Assembly (NCBI GenBank): GCA_036897095.1
Contig: JAYMSP010001889.1
Location: forward strand, 1-27,884
Source: Plantago elongata
Lineage: Eukaryota > Streptophyta > Magnoliopsida > Lamiales > Plantaginaceae
Direction of reading: 5' to 3'
DNA: 27,884 nucleotides
Position numbers and translations under genes: made by a program. Within the stretch, counting starts at the first letter, position 1. Each line of letters starts with the position of its first letter. Shown one piece after another: positions 1 to 11,084 of this stretch. The notes under the pieces were generated by a model. It made no database searches and was not told the origin of the DNA. It was given only the letters and a program-made list of their open reading frames with translations.

Positions 1-90
1 CCCATTAACTCTGGCCAAAAGGAGATCAGAACATTAATTTATTTACTTGTACATACATATTGACTTACTCTCATTTTAGTCTAAAGAGAA

Positions 91-283
91 TCACTTAAGA
101 ATCAAGAATAACCAAACTAGGAGTGTAGTTGATAAGGTGATCCTGGCAAACAAAGGACAGTCCCCATGATATTTCGCAAGCGAATAATCATAGAAGCTAC
201 TGCTACTATCAGTAATTTCTTCAGCTGCTGAACCTTCAATATCCCAATCTGGCAGTTCGCCAAACGAATCATCATCGTAGCAG
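91..283 (-). CDS. Candidate 3'-terminal exon of an unrecognised gene
   Basis: On the minus strand a polypyrimidine-containing stretch ends in a good splice acceptor (TTGCAG, 290-285 approx.), followed by 63 open codons to a TGA at 91-93. The frame upstream of the acceptor is closed by a TAA, so the open part starts where the acceptor would place it. The peptide begins CYDDDSFGELPDWD, is acidic and serine-rich in the middle (EITDSSSSFYDYS), and ends in a short hydrophobic tail (residues about 46-63). I do not recognise the family, and I could not find a convincing upstream exon in 284-1210. It may be a stranded exon of a broken gene or a chance open stretch. Confidence 0.3.
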
Positions 284-709
284 CTGCAACATTAAATTGC
301 AGCTGGTCTTCACGTTGGGGTTGAGCAGAGAACAGATTTTAGCTGATCAGATTTCTATTTCTCTTAAAAAAACTTTCATTCTGTCAAGATTTGTAGACAT
401 TTTGGCTTTAACAAAATTATTGCATCTACTGATTCCTTGACTCCGGTTAAGATCCGAAGAGTGAATTAATGATGGGAGGATATTCGACTAGTGGCGTATA
501 ATCCTTTAGTACAGTGCACAAGTTGCACGACTGTCACTATTGATTTATTTCAAGAGCCCTTGGATAGCTATGCCTCTAATTGGCGCTTGATATCTTCTAA
601 GCTCAACTCTCCTTCAAATACATACCACTCTATTTGTAATCTATTCGAAGCCTGATGGTAATTGCATTTTCTTTCAATGTAGTCCGTACGAATGTTTGCA
701 TTTGAGGAT
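284..709. other. Intergenic, no firm gene
   Basis: No gene can be supported. On the minus strand about 48 codons are open from about 715 down to a TAG at 568-570 (peptide includes RLQIEWYVFEGELSLEDIK), with coding-like composition but no recognised family and no start. The plus strand is also partly open there. It lies against the SAUR relic to its right, so it may be a remnant of another gene. Confidence 0.3.
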
Positions 710-878
710 ATGTCATGTTTTCTCAAATTGCTTCAATTTGTAACATTCTTTTTTCAATAGTATATGCATTTAGTTCTCAAGCACAAAGAAACAAAATAAA
801 GTAATTAAGAAATTTAATCTTTGCATGAACAGCTAGATGACCTTTTGGAAGTTCCATTTGAAGATGATTTTTTTCCGC
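710..878 (-). pseudogene. SAUR relic with internal deletion
   Basis: The block at about 710-828 matches the 3' flank found next to every SAUR gene in this window (for example 13170-13290 and 21600-21715). It then jumps into the 5' coding part: minus-strand codons matching the [17 protein letters not shown] stretch lie at about 829-875. The middle and end of the coding region are missing, so 3' flank and N-terminal coding are joined directly. No functional protein is possible. It lies about 11 kb from the rest of the SAUR cluster, beyond the xylosyltransferase and receptor-kinase genes, and abuts a copia fragment on its right. Confidence 0.65.
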
Positions 879-1115
879 AGGTTCACTTCCCTACCTTACT
901 GCAAGCAGACCTGATATTCAATATGCAGTTGGTGCACTAGATTTCAGACAATTGCTATCAAAATATTAAGGTATGTTAAAGGTACTTTGGATTATGGTAT
1001 TCTAAAGAAAGTGGATTGAGTTTAGTTGTCTACGCTAAGATACTGACTATGCTGGATTAATGCTTAATAGTAAAAGTACTTTAGGAACTCGTTAGTTTCT
1101 GGAACTAGACTTCAC
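879..1115 (+). mobile_element. Ty1/copia reverse transcriptase/RNase H relic
   Basis: Plus-strand translation gives GSLPYLTASRPDIQYAVG, the hallmark G-S-L-x-Y-L-T-x-x-R-P-D-I copia motif at the RT/RNase H boundary. After frameshifts it continues with RYVKGTLDYGI, YSKESGLSL and YAGLMLNSKSTLG, matching the usual order (RYLKGT, ADADWAG, RKSTSG). Stops and small indels break it into several frames. No LTRs are visible beside it. This is a short decayed fragment, not an active element. Confidence 0.8.
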
Positions 1116-1209
1116 CGAAAAACATATTTATAAACCGGTTCTACTAGACTCAGTGCATTAAAAATGAGTCACATGGAAAAAATGAGCCCCGAAATATCAG
1201 ATATCGGGC

Positions 1210-1260
1210 TCACCCACCCACCAGCCCTAAGGTCCAGTTCAACGTTTGCTTGGAGGCCTT
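1210..1260 (-). pseudogene. In-frame remnant of the lost IRX10L C-terminal tail
   Basis: Directly after the TGA at 1261-1263, the same frame stays open for 16 codons to a second TGA at 1210-1212. It contains LNWT followed by GLVGG, corresponding to the conserved LNWTAGPVGDL tail of IRX10 proteins. This marks 1261-1263 as an acquired stop rather than the ancestral end of the gene. Confidence 0.7.
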
Positions 1261-3201
1261 TCAAGAATAAACTTCAGTGTGAGGTAGCTTACGAGCAAGT
1301 CCTTTTAATATATGATGAAAAGCATCGCTCGGTTGAGTAGGCTGCAGATATAACATTGCCTTCTTTATTGAAGGATTGTCAAGTAATCTTTGCTTCCTTG
1401 ATATTTCATCAACATGAATTGAAGTCAGAATTCTGTCCATCTTAGGGACTTCCTTCTCTGCAACAAAAATGCCGATTTCTTCCCAAGGAATGACATCATC
1501 AAATGGCAAGACAATGCCATCGGCTATTATAACTGGAATGCACCCGAATACAACTGCCTCAACCAATCTCGGGCTCCAAGGAGCCCATCCCAGGGGGCAT
1601 AAACAAAATATAGTCCTCTGCATGTCTTCGTAGTATGTAGTAGAATTGCGTTTTGATGAGATGTCGAATAGTGGATTGTCTTTAAAGTTCTCCCACAATG
1701 CTGCTCTCACACCTCTGTTAAGTATGAAACAAATAAGTAAACATATGAACAATTGTTAGTAAAGCTGCATGACAAAATATGAATATATTCGAGTTTGTTA
1801 ATTATTTTAGGATGATGAAGAGTTGAAGAATAAAGTTAGAATCGTGTTCAGAGTTTTCATGAATGATCTTGTTGAAAAATGCTAATCAAACAGGACGTGC
1901 TTGCATTTTTAACAGAATGATGAACATTGTAATGACCAGTGAATCTGAACCCTAAAGCTCCTCTGAAATGAAATTCCAACGACTACCTGGCATAGTTCCC
2001 TCCTTCAGGATCATTCACGGGATCATAAAACTTCCCTCTAAAGTAAGCAAAGATCGATCGATGAGTAATCGAAGGAACTAGATGTACTTGCATTTTTCTT
2101 GGATCAATGTATGGAGGAATGACTATCGAACCATGCTTCAAGCAAACATGGTTGCGTTGCCCAAACGTTTGTACCAAGGTCGCTCGCTTGAGCAAAGGAA
2201 TAATCCCTCTCTCAATAGCTTCCTTTTCCTGCAATATGTATGAAATCCAGTTAAGTTTCTGGTAAAAGATTCGATAGTACATGGAATGTCATTTTTATGA
2301 GTTACATGTACTAAGGTTTGATTAGACTTTTACATATGCATTTAAAACAAATACGATTAGACTTTTAAGTGCTTCTTATACAATCAAATTTTAATATAGT
2401 TCCCTATATTTGGAGGAAGATAGTAATAAGTTCTTAAGCATCAGTTTTACACATGTACTTACATTATGATGAAAGCATGAACCATAATCATGGGGCGCGA
2501 TAAAAAAGTGATCACCTCCCTCTGTTCTGTTCCAGTAAGGCCACTTGGACGAAATAAGTTGTATAGCGCTATGCATAAAGTGTCGTGAGTTGTATGTAAG
2601 AGGGAAGCCATTTCGGGTAAGGTCACAAGTAGTATACACAGGTGCATAAAACCAATCTGCTTCTTCAGGATTTAGAGTACGAATGGAGCTTGATAATAGA
2701 AAATGGTGTAGTAAGATCTCTGCAGCAAACATATAGGTTAGGCATGTCGGATACTTTTGTAATCTCAGTTGGTTGTATTTTCTTGGAAGCTCATATACGA
2801 ACACTTTCAATCTTTGCGCCGGATCATCTACCAGTATGTCCCTAGCATCGCCTGAACTCAAAAAAAGTAAGTGAAATGCATTAGTAATTTAGTATATGAC
2901 CATGCATCACAACCCAACAAATCTTAAATTGTTCTTTAAGTACACTTGTAAAACTACACAAGCAAATGGAGATCATATCACTGGTTATTCTTATACACCA
3001 CAAGACACGCGCACGCTCAAAACACACACACTTGGGTCATTCTCTCCTCTACACTAAGTTAAACAAAAACTGAAATTTGACAGCAAGCTTGTTACCTGAA
3101 TATCTATCAGTTGGTTGGCTTATATAGAGGTAAAATCCAAAGACTCCAATCCACAAACAAAATGCGAAATAGAAGAAAACACTGAAATTCCAGTACCTCA
3201 T
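1261..3201 (-). CDS. IRX10L: IRX10/IRX10L-type beta-1,4-xylosyltransferase (exostosin family, GT47), C-terminus truncated
   Basis: Four exons on the minus strand: 3096-3201, 2463-2851, 1987-2228 and 1261-1714, all with GT-AG introns, giving 396 codons plus stop. IRX10-type enzymes elongate the xylan backbone in the Golgi. Residues about 7-27 form a hydrophobic signal anchor, as expected for a type II Golgi protein. The exostosin domain runs from KVFVYELP (residue 51) to about residue 390. Family landmarks include RTLNPEEADWFY, SKWPYWNRTEGGDHFF, ATLVQTFGQRNHVCLK, FYDPVNDPEGG, CPLGWAPWSPRLVEAV (from residue 285) and LARKLPH near the end. The start is the ATG at 3199-3201, just before the anchor. 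Family members are usually about 20 residues longer. Here TGA at 1261-1263 stops the frame early, and relics of the lost tail (including LNWT) follow in frame to 1210. Splice sites are predicted by eye. Which of IRX10 or IRX10L it matches best cannot be settled here. Confidence 0.88.
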
Positions 3202-4199
3202 TTCTTCCGAGTGAGCCAAAATAAAGGAAGTCCTGGAACTTTATAACTGAAATACTTTCAACTGCCAAATGGAGAATGGAGGTATTTGGTAACATATTAA
3301 TGCTATGGATATGCGTGAGAAGATTGATAATTAGGATCACGTGGACATTAATATTATTAACTCCATCTTGCAGAAACCATATATAAACCATCGTACTAAA
3401 AAACTTCATATATTACTAAAAAAGAACGACTACTTACAAAAAAAAAAAAAAAACTGACGTTTGCAATGACATTAAATATTTTCAAGCATACAATCCTTCT
3501 TTCCACTTACTCTTTAGCTTAACGTTGCTGCTACAAGCTCTTCTTGAATTCGAAGTAGCACAAATGTTTTAAATGTCGTGATCATTAACAAGAATTGCAT
3601 ATTGGAAGAGTTGAATCCATAAAACAAAGTTGCAACTAATTTATGAAATTCATTTTATTGAACAACATCAAGATTCGGGTCAGTAAATAACAAGTTACCA
3701 TACATCGCAAAGTTTATTAAGTAACCTTGATGCTATAGAGCACTTTACATAACTAGTATAAGTTATTATGAGACCTGCTCATCTGACAAACTACCATAAC
3801 CAGATCGAACACCACACGACGTGGAGTACAAGAATTACTTAGTTTTGAAAACTAAGGAACAATTTCATGGCTACTGAGTAAAGGAAGTACTTGGCTGAGA
3901 AAGATGAGGAATAACTCATGGGGAAGACTTAGTTGGGAACCTAGTGTAAACGAGATCAAGAGATAGAATTTGTAAATGTCGAGTAGATTAGTCGAAGGAC
4001 TACGCCACATTCAGATATCATTATAAAAGCTCTATGTTATTTACTTTCTGCACTTACTTTATGTATTACTTTCTTGCTGAGCAGTACACACTTATTAACT
4101 TGTTGAGTATGCGCACTTACCAGAAAGTCTTTCACTCTCTGAATATAAGTATCATATATCTACTAGTTATCTGAGAAACTGTTTTATCGTCAATAATTT
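3202..4199. other. Upstream region of the xylosyltransferase gene; otherwise no gene
   Basis: A minus-strand TATA-like element lies at 3379-3387, about 180 bases upstream of the ATG at 3201. A CACGTG (3338-3343) lies between it and the ATG, so it would be in the leader if that TATA is used. A 17-base A run starts near 3438. The rest shows no coding signal or recognised repeat. Confidence 0.4.
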
Positions 4200-5540
4200 G
4201 TTTAATGTGATTTTTGCAGGATGTCTCTAAGTGATTCTCCAGTTTTCAAGACAGAGAATACAAATAATGGAAGAACAATATGATGCTTTAATTGGAAACT
4301 ATCATGATGAAATGATCGAAGTTATAAATAATGGTCCAATAGACATCGAACAAGAAACCGAGTAACTGAAGTTTTTGACGGCCGTGACATAGATACAACG
4401 GATGTTTTGGACCTTTATCCCCTGGCGTGTTCTCACGATGTACATGAGTCATAGCTTATGAAACAAAGCCCAAAGCATCGGTAGACATCAAAAGATTGCA
4501 AGAGAAAATGGCTAGATGGTGAAGCCAGAAACATGATCATACATTCTACCACATACCATAGTGCAAACTGTGGTGTGCAAAAACGGTGAAAGAAGCCTGG
4601 TCACTTATTGAAGAAATTGTGTCGGTTATGAGATAATTAAGGAAAATAAGTTTGAAGTGTCTTGAAACTAAAATTCTAAAACTTCAAACAAGGTCTTTCA
4701 GAGACCCTTGAAGAACTAGATTTTTTATCACAACATTGATGAGTGAAGAAATGACTGCACTTGATGAAAGCGTGAGACACTCTAACTCTAAAAACATTAA
4801 GAATCATAAGAAACTTAAATCAAAACTGGAAAATACTCGGTACTTTATATCTTAACCAAAGAATGTTGAATGCCACTCCAGTGGAACTCTTCTCTCACTT
4901 AATCACCGTCAACTATGAAACTGCTCCGAGAGGACAAGTGGTGTTGAGAAAGCTCATAGTGTTGCTTAGTCTCCCGAATTGCACACGATTGAGGACAACA
5001 TGTGTTAAAAATATGTGTTGGTACACTGAAGCCAATATATCATCCGGAGATCTGTCCATGAGTAACCACAGCAGTCCAATGAGTTGGAAATTGACCGATT
5101 AGTGATCGTGTCGTTGCACATATAATCAGAGTTGTGCCATTAACCCAAAAACCCATAAAGTAGATTGTTGGTCAGATCATGATGCGGCGGAGACGTTGCA
5201 CAATTCAAGAAGGGTAAATGTAATGTCCAAAAGTTTCAAGTGAAGTTCAAACATCTTAAATGTACCGAGAATGTCATTTATATATTAACAAGGTATACCT
5301 TTATTTTTAAGAATTCATTCATAAAAATAGAAGTATTAATTAACGTACTTTCTCTGAAGCACCATAGAGAGCAATGTGCCTCATCGCCCCGACACAATAC
5401 ATATGTCTCTACCGGATGGTAGTTTTGTTGATCCATTATGTCATTTTTATTTATTTCCTGTTTACGGGTGTTATGTGATTATGTTTGGACATATTAACTC
5501 TCGACATGCTCGTTTAATTTGTTGGATTACATGAGTATTG
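4200..5540. other. Gene-poor stretch, possibly decayed retroelement
   Basis: Several short plus-strand open stretches lie here, the longest at 4863-5102 (79 codons). None shows a recognisable domain, and the frame changes repeatedly. Phrases around 4585-4800 (ATG-poor, lysine-rich, 'LKCLETKILKLQ') loosely resemble a degraded copia gag, but the match is too weak to call. Confidence 0.25.
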
Positions 5541-6979
5541 TTGGATCAACACGCAATGGAGCATAATGATAACACTAGAAGCTCCAATTTCGCGTGTTAC
5601 TGGACCGGATTATATAATTTCATGTGGTATGATAGACATATCAATTTCAGATAATGTAATTAAATTATCAATTTTAAATAACCGATAACATTACAAATTT
5701 GGAAGAAAGCCTAAACAACATAACGGGGGACTAGAGATAAATAATTTTTACTAAGCATATAAAAATCCCCCCATATTTAAATCTGGAGAGACTCTTAATT
5801 TTTAACACATTTTATCTAATTTTTATATAAATAATATATATTTTAACTTTTATCAATATTTATCTAATTTTTCATGTTATATTTTTATATTGTGCATTTT
5901 TATTGAACCGTCTTTAGTATATATTATTCAGTTTTCTAACTATATTATCTAGTTTTACAGATGATCTTGTTTAGTTTTATTACTTGTACATATATTTAAT
6001 TCATGGTAATCTATATTATCTAGTTTATTTAACTTTTACTCTAGTTCTTATATGATATTAAATTTATATTATTATTTAATTTTTATATTATTAACTAGTG
6101 TTTAATTGATTTCAAAAAAAATAATTTAAAATCAAGTTGTGGAAAAATAATATGATTGTTTAATTTTATCAGAACTTTTAAAAATTCCCTAATATGTAGG
6201 GTCTCGTGCCTGACGAACACCTCAGCTAAAATTAGCCTGGTGCATGGACCATGACAAATGAGAGGACTATAGGTACCCGCCTGCATAAGACTCAAGTGAG
6301 GAATAATAACATCATATGTAAATAACATATATACCATAGTCATACTATATTAATAGTACCATTATATAACTAAATTGACTAAGTCTTGTCAAACAAATCT
6401 ATCACCTCAATCAAAACGTATAAAATACTAACAAAATATTATTTTATTATTAATAAAATTATTAATATTATTATATTATATTCTCAATATTAATAATTTT
6501 AATTTTTATCATACAATAAAAATCATTTCGTTAACAATATAAACATTTTACTAATAACATAAATAATTTTATTAGTATCATAGATCTAACTAAATATGTC
6601 ATTTCATATTTAAAGATGGTATTTCATAAAATTTTATGAAAAATATAAGTGTGGACCATATAGATGATTTTATTAACATCAACACGTCAATCAAGTAGGT
6701 ATATAATATATACCTTCGTTCCGTTGAATATTTTGTTGATGTTTACGGTCGTGTCAATCTGATAAGAATTTAGTTTAATATAATTCTTTTATTTTAATCG
6801 ATATCCCGAAGACATCTCCCTAGATAAATTTGTTGTAGATTTAACTTCAATCACTACAAATTTATTTGAATAAGAAACATATAGACTAGTCTTGACTTAT
6901 TCTTAGTACATTTTTCAGGGTGATATTTCTTCCCAAACTGTAAGGAAGTTCTGATAGTTTCATTTTTCCAGCTTTCATA
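5541..6979. other. AT-rich intergenic region upstream of the receptor kinase
   Basis: Very AT-rich DNA. Near 5812-6030 the phrase TATCTA(A/G)TTTT recurs at least four times, suggesting a degenerate simple repeat. A TATA-like stretch sits at about 6700-6712, some 270 bases before the receptor-kinase ATG. No gene is supported. Confidence 0.4.
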
Positions 6980-9388
6980 ATGCTTCATCATCAACTCCAC
7001 CTGATCATTTCATTCATCTTCACACTTTGTCTCTTTGCTCAATCTCAAATCGATGGGAACATAACCGTGGGAAGCTCAATCACTGCAACAGTGAACTCTA
7101 CTCCATGGCTTTCACCTTCAAGAGATTACGCATTTGGCTTTCAACAGCTCCAAAATAATACAGATATGTTCATACTTTCCATATGGTTCAACAGAATTCC
7201 GGATAGAACCATAGTCTGGTTCGAAAGAAGTAGCTATCCAGTTCCTAGTGGCTCGACACTGCAGCTTACGGCTGCACAAGGGCTCCTGCTCCGTGACTCC
7301 AGGGGCAGGTTACTCTGGAATACTAGCGGCTTTGCTGATCAAGTTTCTTATGGCTTCATGAATGACACCGGAAACTTCATTCTCTCCGGTAGTAATTCGG
7401 CCTGGTTGTGGCAAAGTTTTAGTAATCCATCTGATACTATATTGCCTACTCAGACCATTGGTATTGGTCAAATGATTATCTCGAGAAAGACAGAAGCCAA
7501 CTTTTCAGGAGGACGATTCTACGGTCGAATGCTTAGCAGTGGGAACTTTGTCTTACAGACACAGAGTGAACCATCAAACACAAGGATCGATTCCGAGTAC
7601 TACAGTAGCGAGACTTCTGATGCAAATGCATCAATTGCTGGTTATCAGGTGTTGCTCAATGAAAGAGGCTCGATATCCATCAATAGGAGAAATGGCCTAC
7701 AAGTTACTCTTACACCTCGATCAATACCTTCCGCTTCAGAGGTTTTCTATAAAGCGTCTCTCGATTTTGATGGCGTTTTCACCCATTATTATCATCCCCG
7801 GAGCTTTTCAGGTAACCCAGGATGGACCAGTGTGAGATCTTGGCCAGATAATATTTGTGCCAGTATTAACGGACAGTTCGGGAGTGGAGCTTGTGGTTAT
7901 AACAGCATATGCACTCTCCGGGGTCAGAGACCGGTTTGCCATTGCCCTCAAGGGTTCTCATTGGCTGATCAGAATGAACCTTACGGAAATTGCTGGCCAT
8001 CATTTGTTCCTAATTGTCGTAACCCTGAGAATAGTTCAGCATTCGACCTTTTTGGAGTTCCAAATACCGATTGGCCTATGAATGGATACGAGATTATACT
8101 TCCAACAACGGAGGCCAATTGTATAAGATCATGTCTTGAGGATTGTCTCTGTGCAGCGGCTACATATGCATCAAATGGATGCTGGAAAAAGACACTGCCG
8201 CTCAGTAATGGCAGAGTTGATAACAGTTTAAATGTAACAACCTTTCTGAAGTACCGGAAAGGAGATGTTCCATTCCCAGGTCCTAACCTGCCGACTCCGG
8301 GTCCACCACGCAGGGATCAGAAGAAGTTAATAACCATAGGATCAGTACTATTAGGCAGCTCGGCGCTCATAAATTTCCTACTCATGACTGCTGCTTGCAT
8401 TTCTTCGTTCGTTATATACAAAAAGAAGACCCGAGTTCCTAACTCCAGTCACATGAGTAGTACTGCAGCATTACGCTGCTTTACCTATAAGGAACTCGTG
8501 CAGGCTACAAATGGGTTCACTGAAGAACTGGGAAGGGGTTCTTTTGGAATTGTGTACAAAGGGGCTGCCCCAGATGCTCCGGAAAATTTTGTTGCTGTGA
8601 AGAAACTCGATAGAGTCACTGAAGATTCAGATAAGGAATTCAAAATGGAAGTGAATTCGATTGGCCAGACTCATCACAAAAACTTGGTTCGCTTGTACGG
8701 ATTTTGTGATGAGGGGCCAAATCGTTTATTAGTCTATGAGTACATGAGGGAAGGAACTTTAGCTGACTTCCTTTTCGGCCCTTCTAAACCGGGCTGGAAT
8801 CTCAGGTGCTTTATGGCTCTGGGAGTTGCAAGAGGACTGGCATACTTACATGAAGAATGCATCACACAAATCATACACTGTGACATAAAGCCTCAGAATA
8901 TACTGATTGATGAACACAGCAATGCTCGGATTTCAGACTTCGGATTGGCCAAACTTCTAAGGATGGATCAAACCAAAACCCTGACGAATATTAGAGGAAC
9001 AAAAGGATATGTTGCTCCAGAATGGTTCAGAAACATGAAGATTACGTCCAAAGTTGATGTTTATAGCTTCGGTGTGCTGCTATTAGAGATCATTTCTTGC
9101 AGGAAGAGTGTAGAAAACAAAGAGAACATTGAAGATGAAGAAAATCCTATTCTGACAGATTGGGTTTGGGACTGTTTTCAGGAAAAGAGGTTAGAGAGTT
9201 TGGTGGATGAAGATACGGAAGCATTAAGCGATAAAAACAGGCTGGAAAGGTTTGTGATGGTGGGGATTTGGTGCATTCAGGAAGATCCTTCATTAAGGCC
9301 AAGCATGCGGAAAGCCAGCCAGATGCTTGAAGGAATCATTGAAGTTGAAAAGCCTCCCTGTCCGTCTCCATTCTCTTCGAGAGCTTGA
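6980..9388 (+). CDS. G-type lectin S-receptor-like serine/threonine kinase (LECRK3/4-like), non-RD
   Basis: One uninterrupted exon of 802 codons, a normal full length. Such proteins sit in the plasma membrane, with a lectin ectodomain outside and a kinase inside, and several act in defence. In order: signal peptide (residues 1-22); bulb-type lectin region (about 25-150, with WQSF near the end); S-locus/EGF-like cysteine-rich part (from C293, including CGYNSIC and CHCPQGF); PAN-like cysteines (about 378-405); transmembrane helix (about 450-475); kinase (about 512-790). The kinase keeps the glycine loop GRGSFGIVYKG (from G518), the ATP-binding lysine K541, the catalytic D635 in HCDIKPQN, the DFG at D653 and APEW. 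The residue before the catalytic Asp is Cys, not Arg, making it a non-RD kinase, a class common among immune receptors. The ligand cannot be inferred. The ATG at 6980 is directly followed by the signal peptide. Confidence 0.95.
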   Translation: MLHHQLHLIISFIFTLCLFAQSQIDGNITVGSSITATVNSTPWLSPSRDYAFGFQQLQNNTDMFILSIWFNRIPDRTIVWFERSSYPVPSGSTLQLTAAQGLLLRDSRGRLLWNTSGFADQVSYGFMNDTGNFILSGSNSAWLWQSFSNPSDTILPTQTIGIGQMIISRKTEANFSGGRFYGRMLSSGNFVLQTQSEPSNTRIDSEYYSSETSDANASIAGYQVLLNERGSISINRRNGLQVTLTPRSIPSASEVFYKASLDFDGVFTHYYHPRSFSGNPGWTSVRSWPDNICASINGQFGSGACGYNSICTLRGQRPVCHCPQGFSLADQNEPYGNCWPSFVPNCRNPENSSAFDLFGVPNTDWPMNGYEIILPTTEANCIRSCLEDCLCAAATYASNGCWKKTLPLSNGRVDNSLNVTTFLKYRKGDVPFPGPNLPTPGPPRRDQKKLITIGSVLLGSSALINFLLMTAACISSFVIYKKKTRVPNSSHMSSTAALRCFTYKELVQATNGFTEELGRGSFGIVYKGAAPDAPENFVAVKKLDRVTEDSDKEFKMEVNSIGQTHHKNLVRLYGFCDEGPNRLLVYEYMREGTLADFLFGPSKPGWNLRCFMALGVARGLAYLHEECITQIIHCDIKPQNILIDEHSNARISDFGLAKLLRMDQTKTLTNIRGTKGYVAPEWFRNMKITSKVDVYSFGVLLLEIISCRKSVENKENIEDEENPILTDWVWDCFQEKRLESLVDEDTEALSDKNRLERFVMVGIWCIQEDPSLRPSMRKASQMLEGIIEVEKPPCPSPFSSRA

Positions 9389-10856
9389 TGTTAAAAGATG
9401 CAAGATGTAGTTGACGTTGTTTTAGTTGAGCGTCTATGTTCCTGAATCATGATGAAATAATATACAGCAGCATTTACATTATTCGAAGCCCTCAAGTTAT
9501 GTCAACTCTCACTGCAATTTCTTTTACTGATCGAGTAAGTTCATCAACAGTTTTCAATCAACAAATATGAATTGCAATACTCGTCCTCTAACTGGAGATC
9601 ATCAGTAATTTCTTTTTTTTCCATTTCAATTTTGGTCCTGAAAATCGTATAAACATACATATAACCACATACATAGTATGATTTTCTAGCTTATGATCAT
9701 CGATCAGTAACTGTTTCACAACATAAGTGATCGATTTTTGATAAATTCAATTATGCCGGTTGGTTATCCATACTTTATTTGCATCACCATCAATTTTATC
9801 GTTTAATATAGTGTGTCCCAACAACGGCATTTGGTTATTCCATATTTCTTTGAAATTTCATAAATTTCTAAATTTTATTCCCAACTATATCGATTGGTTA
9901 TTCCATACTTCTTTGAAATCTCGTAAATTTTCAAACATCAATTTTTGATCACTCCCGATCTATGACGTTTTCGTACGAAATATTCATCTCATAAAATATT
10001 AATATATTTGATAAAACCATATCACAATAAGTACACTGAAAAGTCAATAAAGAAAATAAAAATTACCATATAACTTACGGTGAATGAATGGTTTGGCTTT
10101 TGAGTGATCCCGTTTCCTCTTGGATTGATTGCCTGCCGAGTCATTCCACAACCTATTCACGTTTAAACTTCATGTATACAAGCCTGCAAGTACAAAGGAT
10201 ATAAAAAATTAATTAGCAATCTTGAATAATATACAAGCCTGATTTATTTTCTTCTTTTTGTCTATTAGCCGGTGGTAAGGGTCAATCGAATAGATTCTTC
10301 TCTCCTTGCACAATGATTCGACGGTGTTTGATGTAGTATGTGCTTTCGTGGACCGGTGATACATAGAAAGTAATTTATCATCAAACACTATATAATTTGG
10401 AATTTTAATTAGTTAAACACTATCGTGATGATAATATATTGAAAAAAATATAATAAGATTTATTCTGATATGATAAATAAGAGTGTACAAATATATAGTT
10501 ATATAAAATAAAGAAGCTTTTGGAGAGCTCGTAACAATTGAATCTATAAGAGTCTAATTCAATACTAACTCTTATACGCCGTTCAGGTATTTTATTCCAA
10601 CTTTTTAAATGAAATGTTCAGGAGAGGATCAATAATATAACCTGGTCAAACAAAATAGAACTGGGCCTAGTCAATTATTGTATGGTCGGAAAAATAATGT
10701 TTTTGATCTTATATAGTTCGCTTGCTATTCATTAATAAATCGAATTTCATTATCATATTTAACATATACAATTCTTACAATAACATAGTACCACTATATA
10801 ACATACACTAATTAATTTCACATCTTTGACCAGACTATGCACGTCAAGTCCTGTAC
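9389..10856. other. Intergenic region downstream of the receptor kinase
   Basis: An AATAATATA polyadenylation-like element near 9456 may serve the receptor kinase. A degenerate repeat at 9760-9940 is listed separately. The rest, including the AT-rich 10380-10860, shows no gene. Confidence 0.4.
9760..9940 (+). repeat. Degenerate three-unit direct repeat
   Basis: Units start at about 9760, 9831 and 9894 with TTGGTTAT(T)CCATACTT or close variants, so spacing is 71 and 63 bases. The second and third units match over about 42 bases (TTGGTTATTCCATA.TTCTTTGAAAT.TC.TAAATTT). The first is reduced to its opening. No function is apparent. Confidence 0.7.
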
Positions 10857-10980
10857 AAAGTGACGAACACGGAAAAATTCAAAACCATCTACTTTCCGAT
10901 CTGATGCAGCGGATGGAACTGACCCCCTCAGCCGTCCAAGCCAAGTCAGTGTTTTTTTCTTTTCGCGTTGATCTTTACCC
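10857..10980 (+). repeat. Left copy of a 124-bp direct repeat
   Basis: About 124 bases match 11948-12072 in the same orientation. Shared phrases include ATCTACTTTCCGA, TGACCCCCTCAGCCGTCC and GTTGATCTTTACC. The two copies lie outside the foldback element, one on each side. No coding potential is evident. Confidence 0.75.
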
Positions 10981-11084
10981 GAATTAAAACAATAATAATC
11001 ATAATTAATAATTAATAATATTTTAAGAAATAGATATAAATTACAATGTGTTGAGTTAATCGTGTAAATTCTTTTCAGGTACAG

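Noticed and set aside
3107..3409. 100-codon minus-strand open frame upstream of and overlapping xylosyltransferase exon 1
   Set aside because: It overlaps exon 1 in another frame and has no family features; exon 1 with its signal anchor and exact splice junction explains the region better.
4863..5102. 79-codon plus-strand open frame
   Set aside because: No recognised motif, no neighbouring exons, and surrounding frames are broken.
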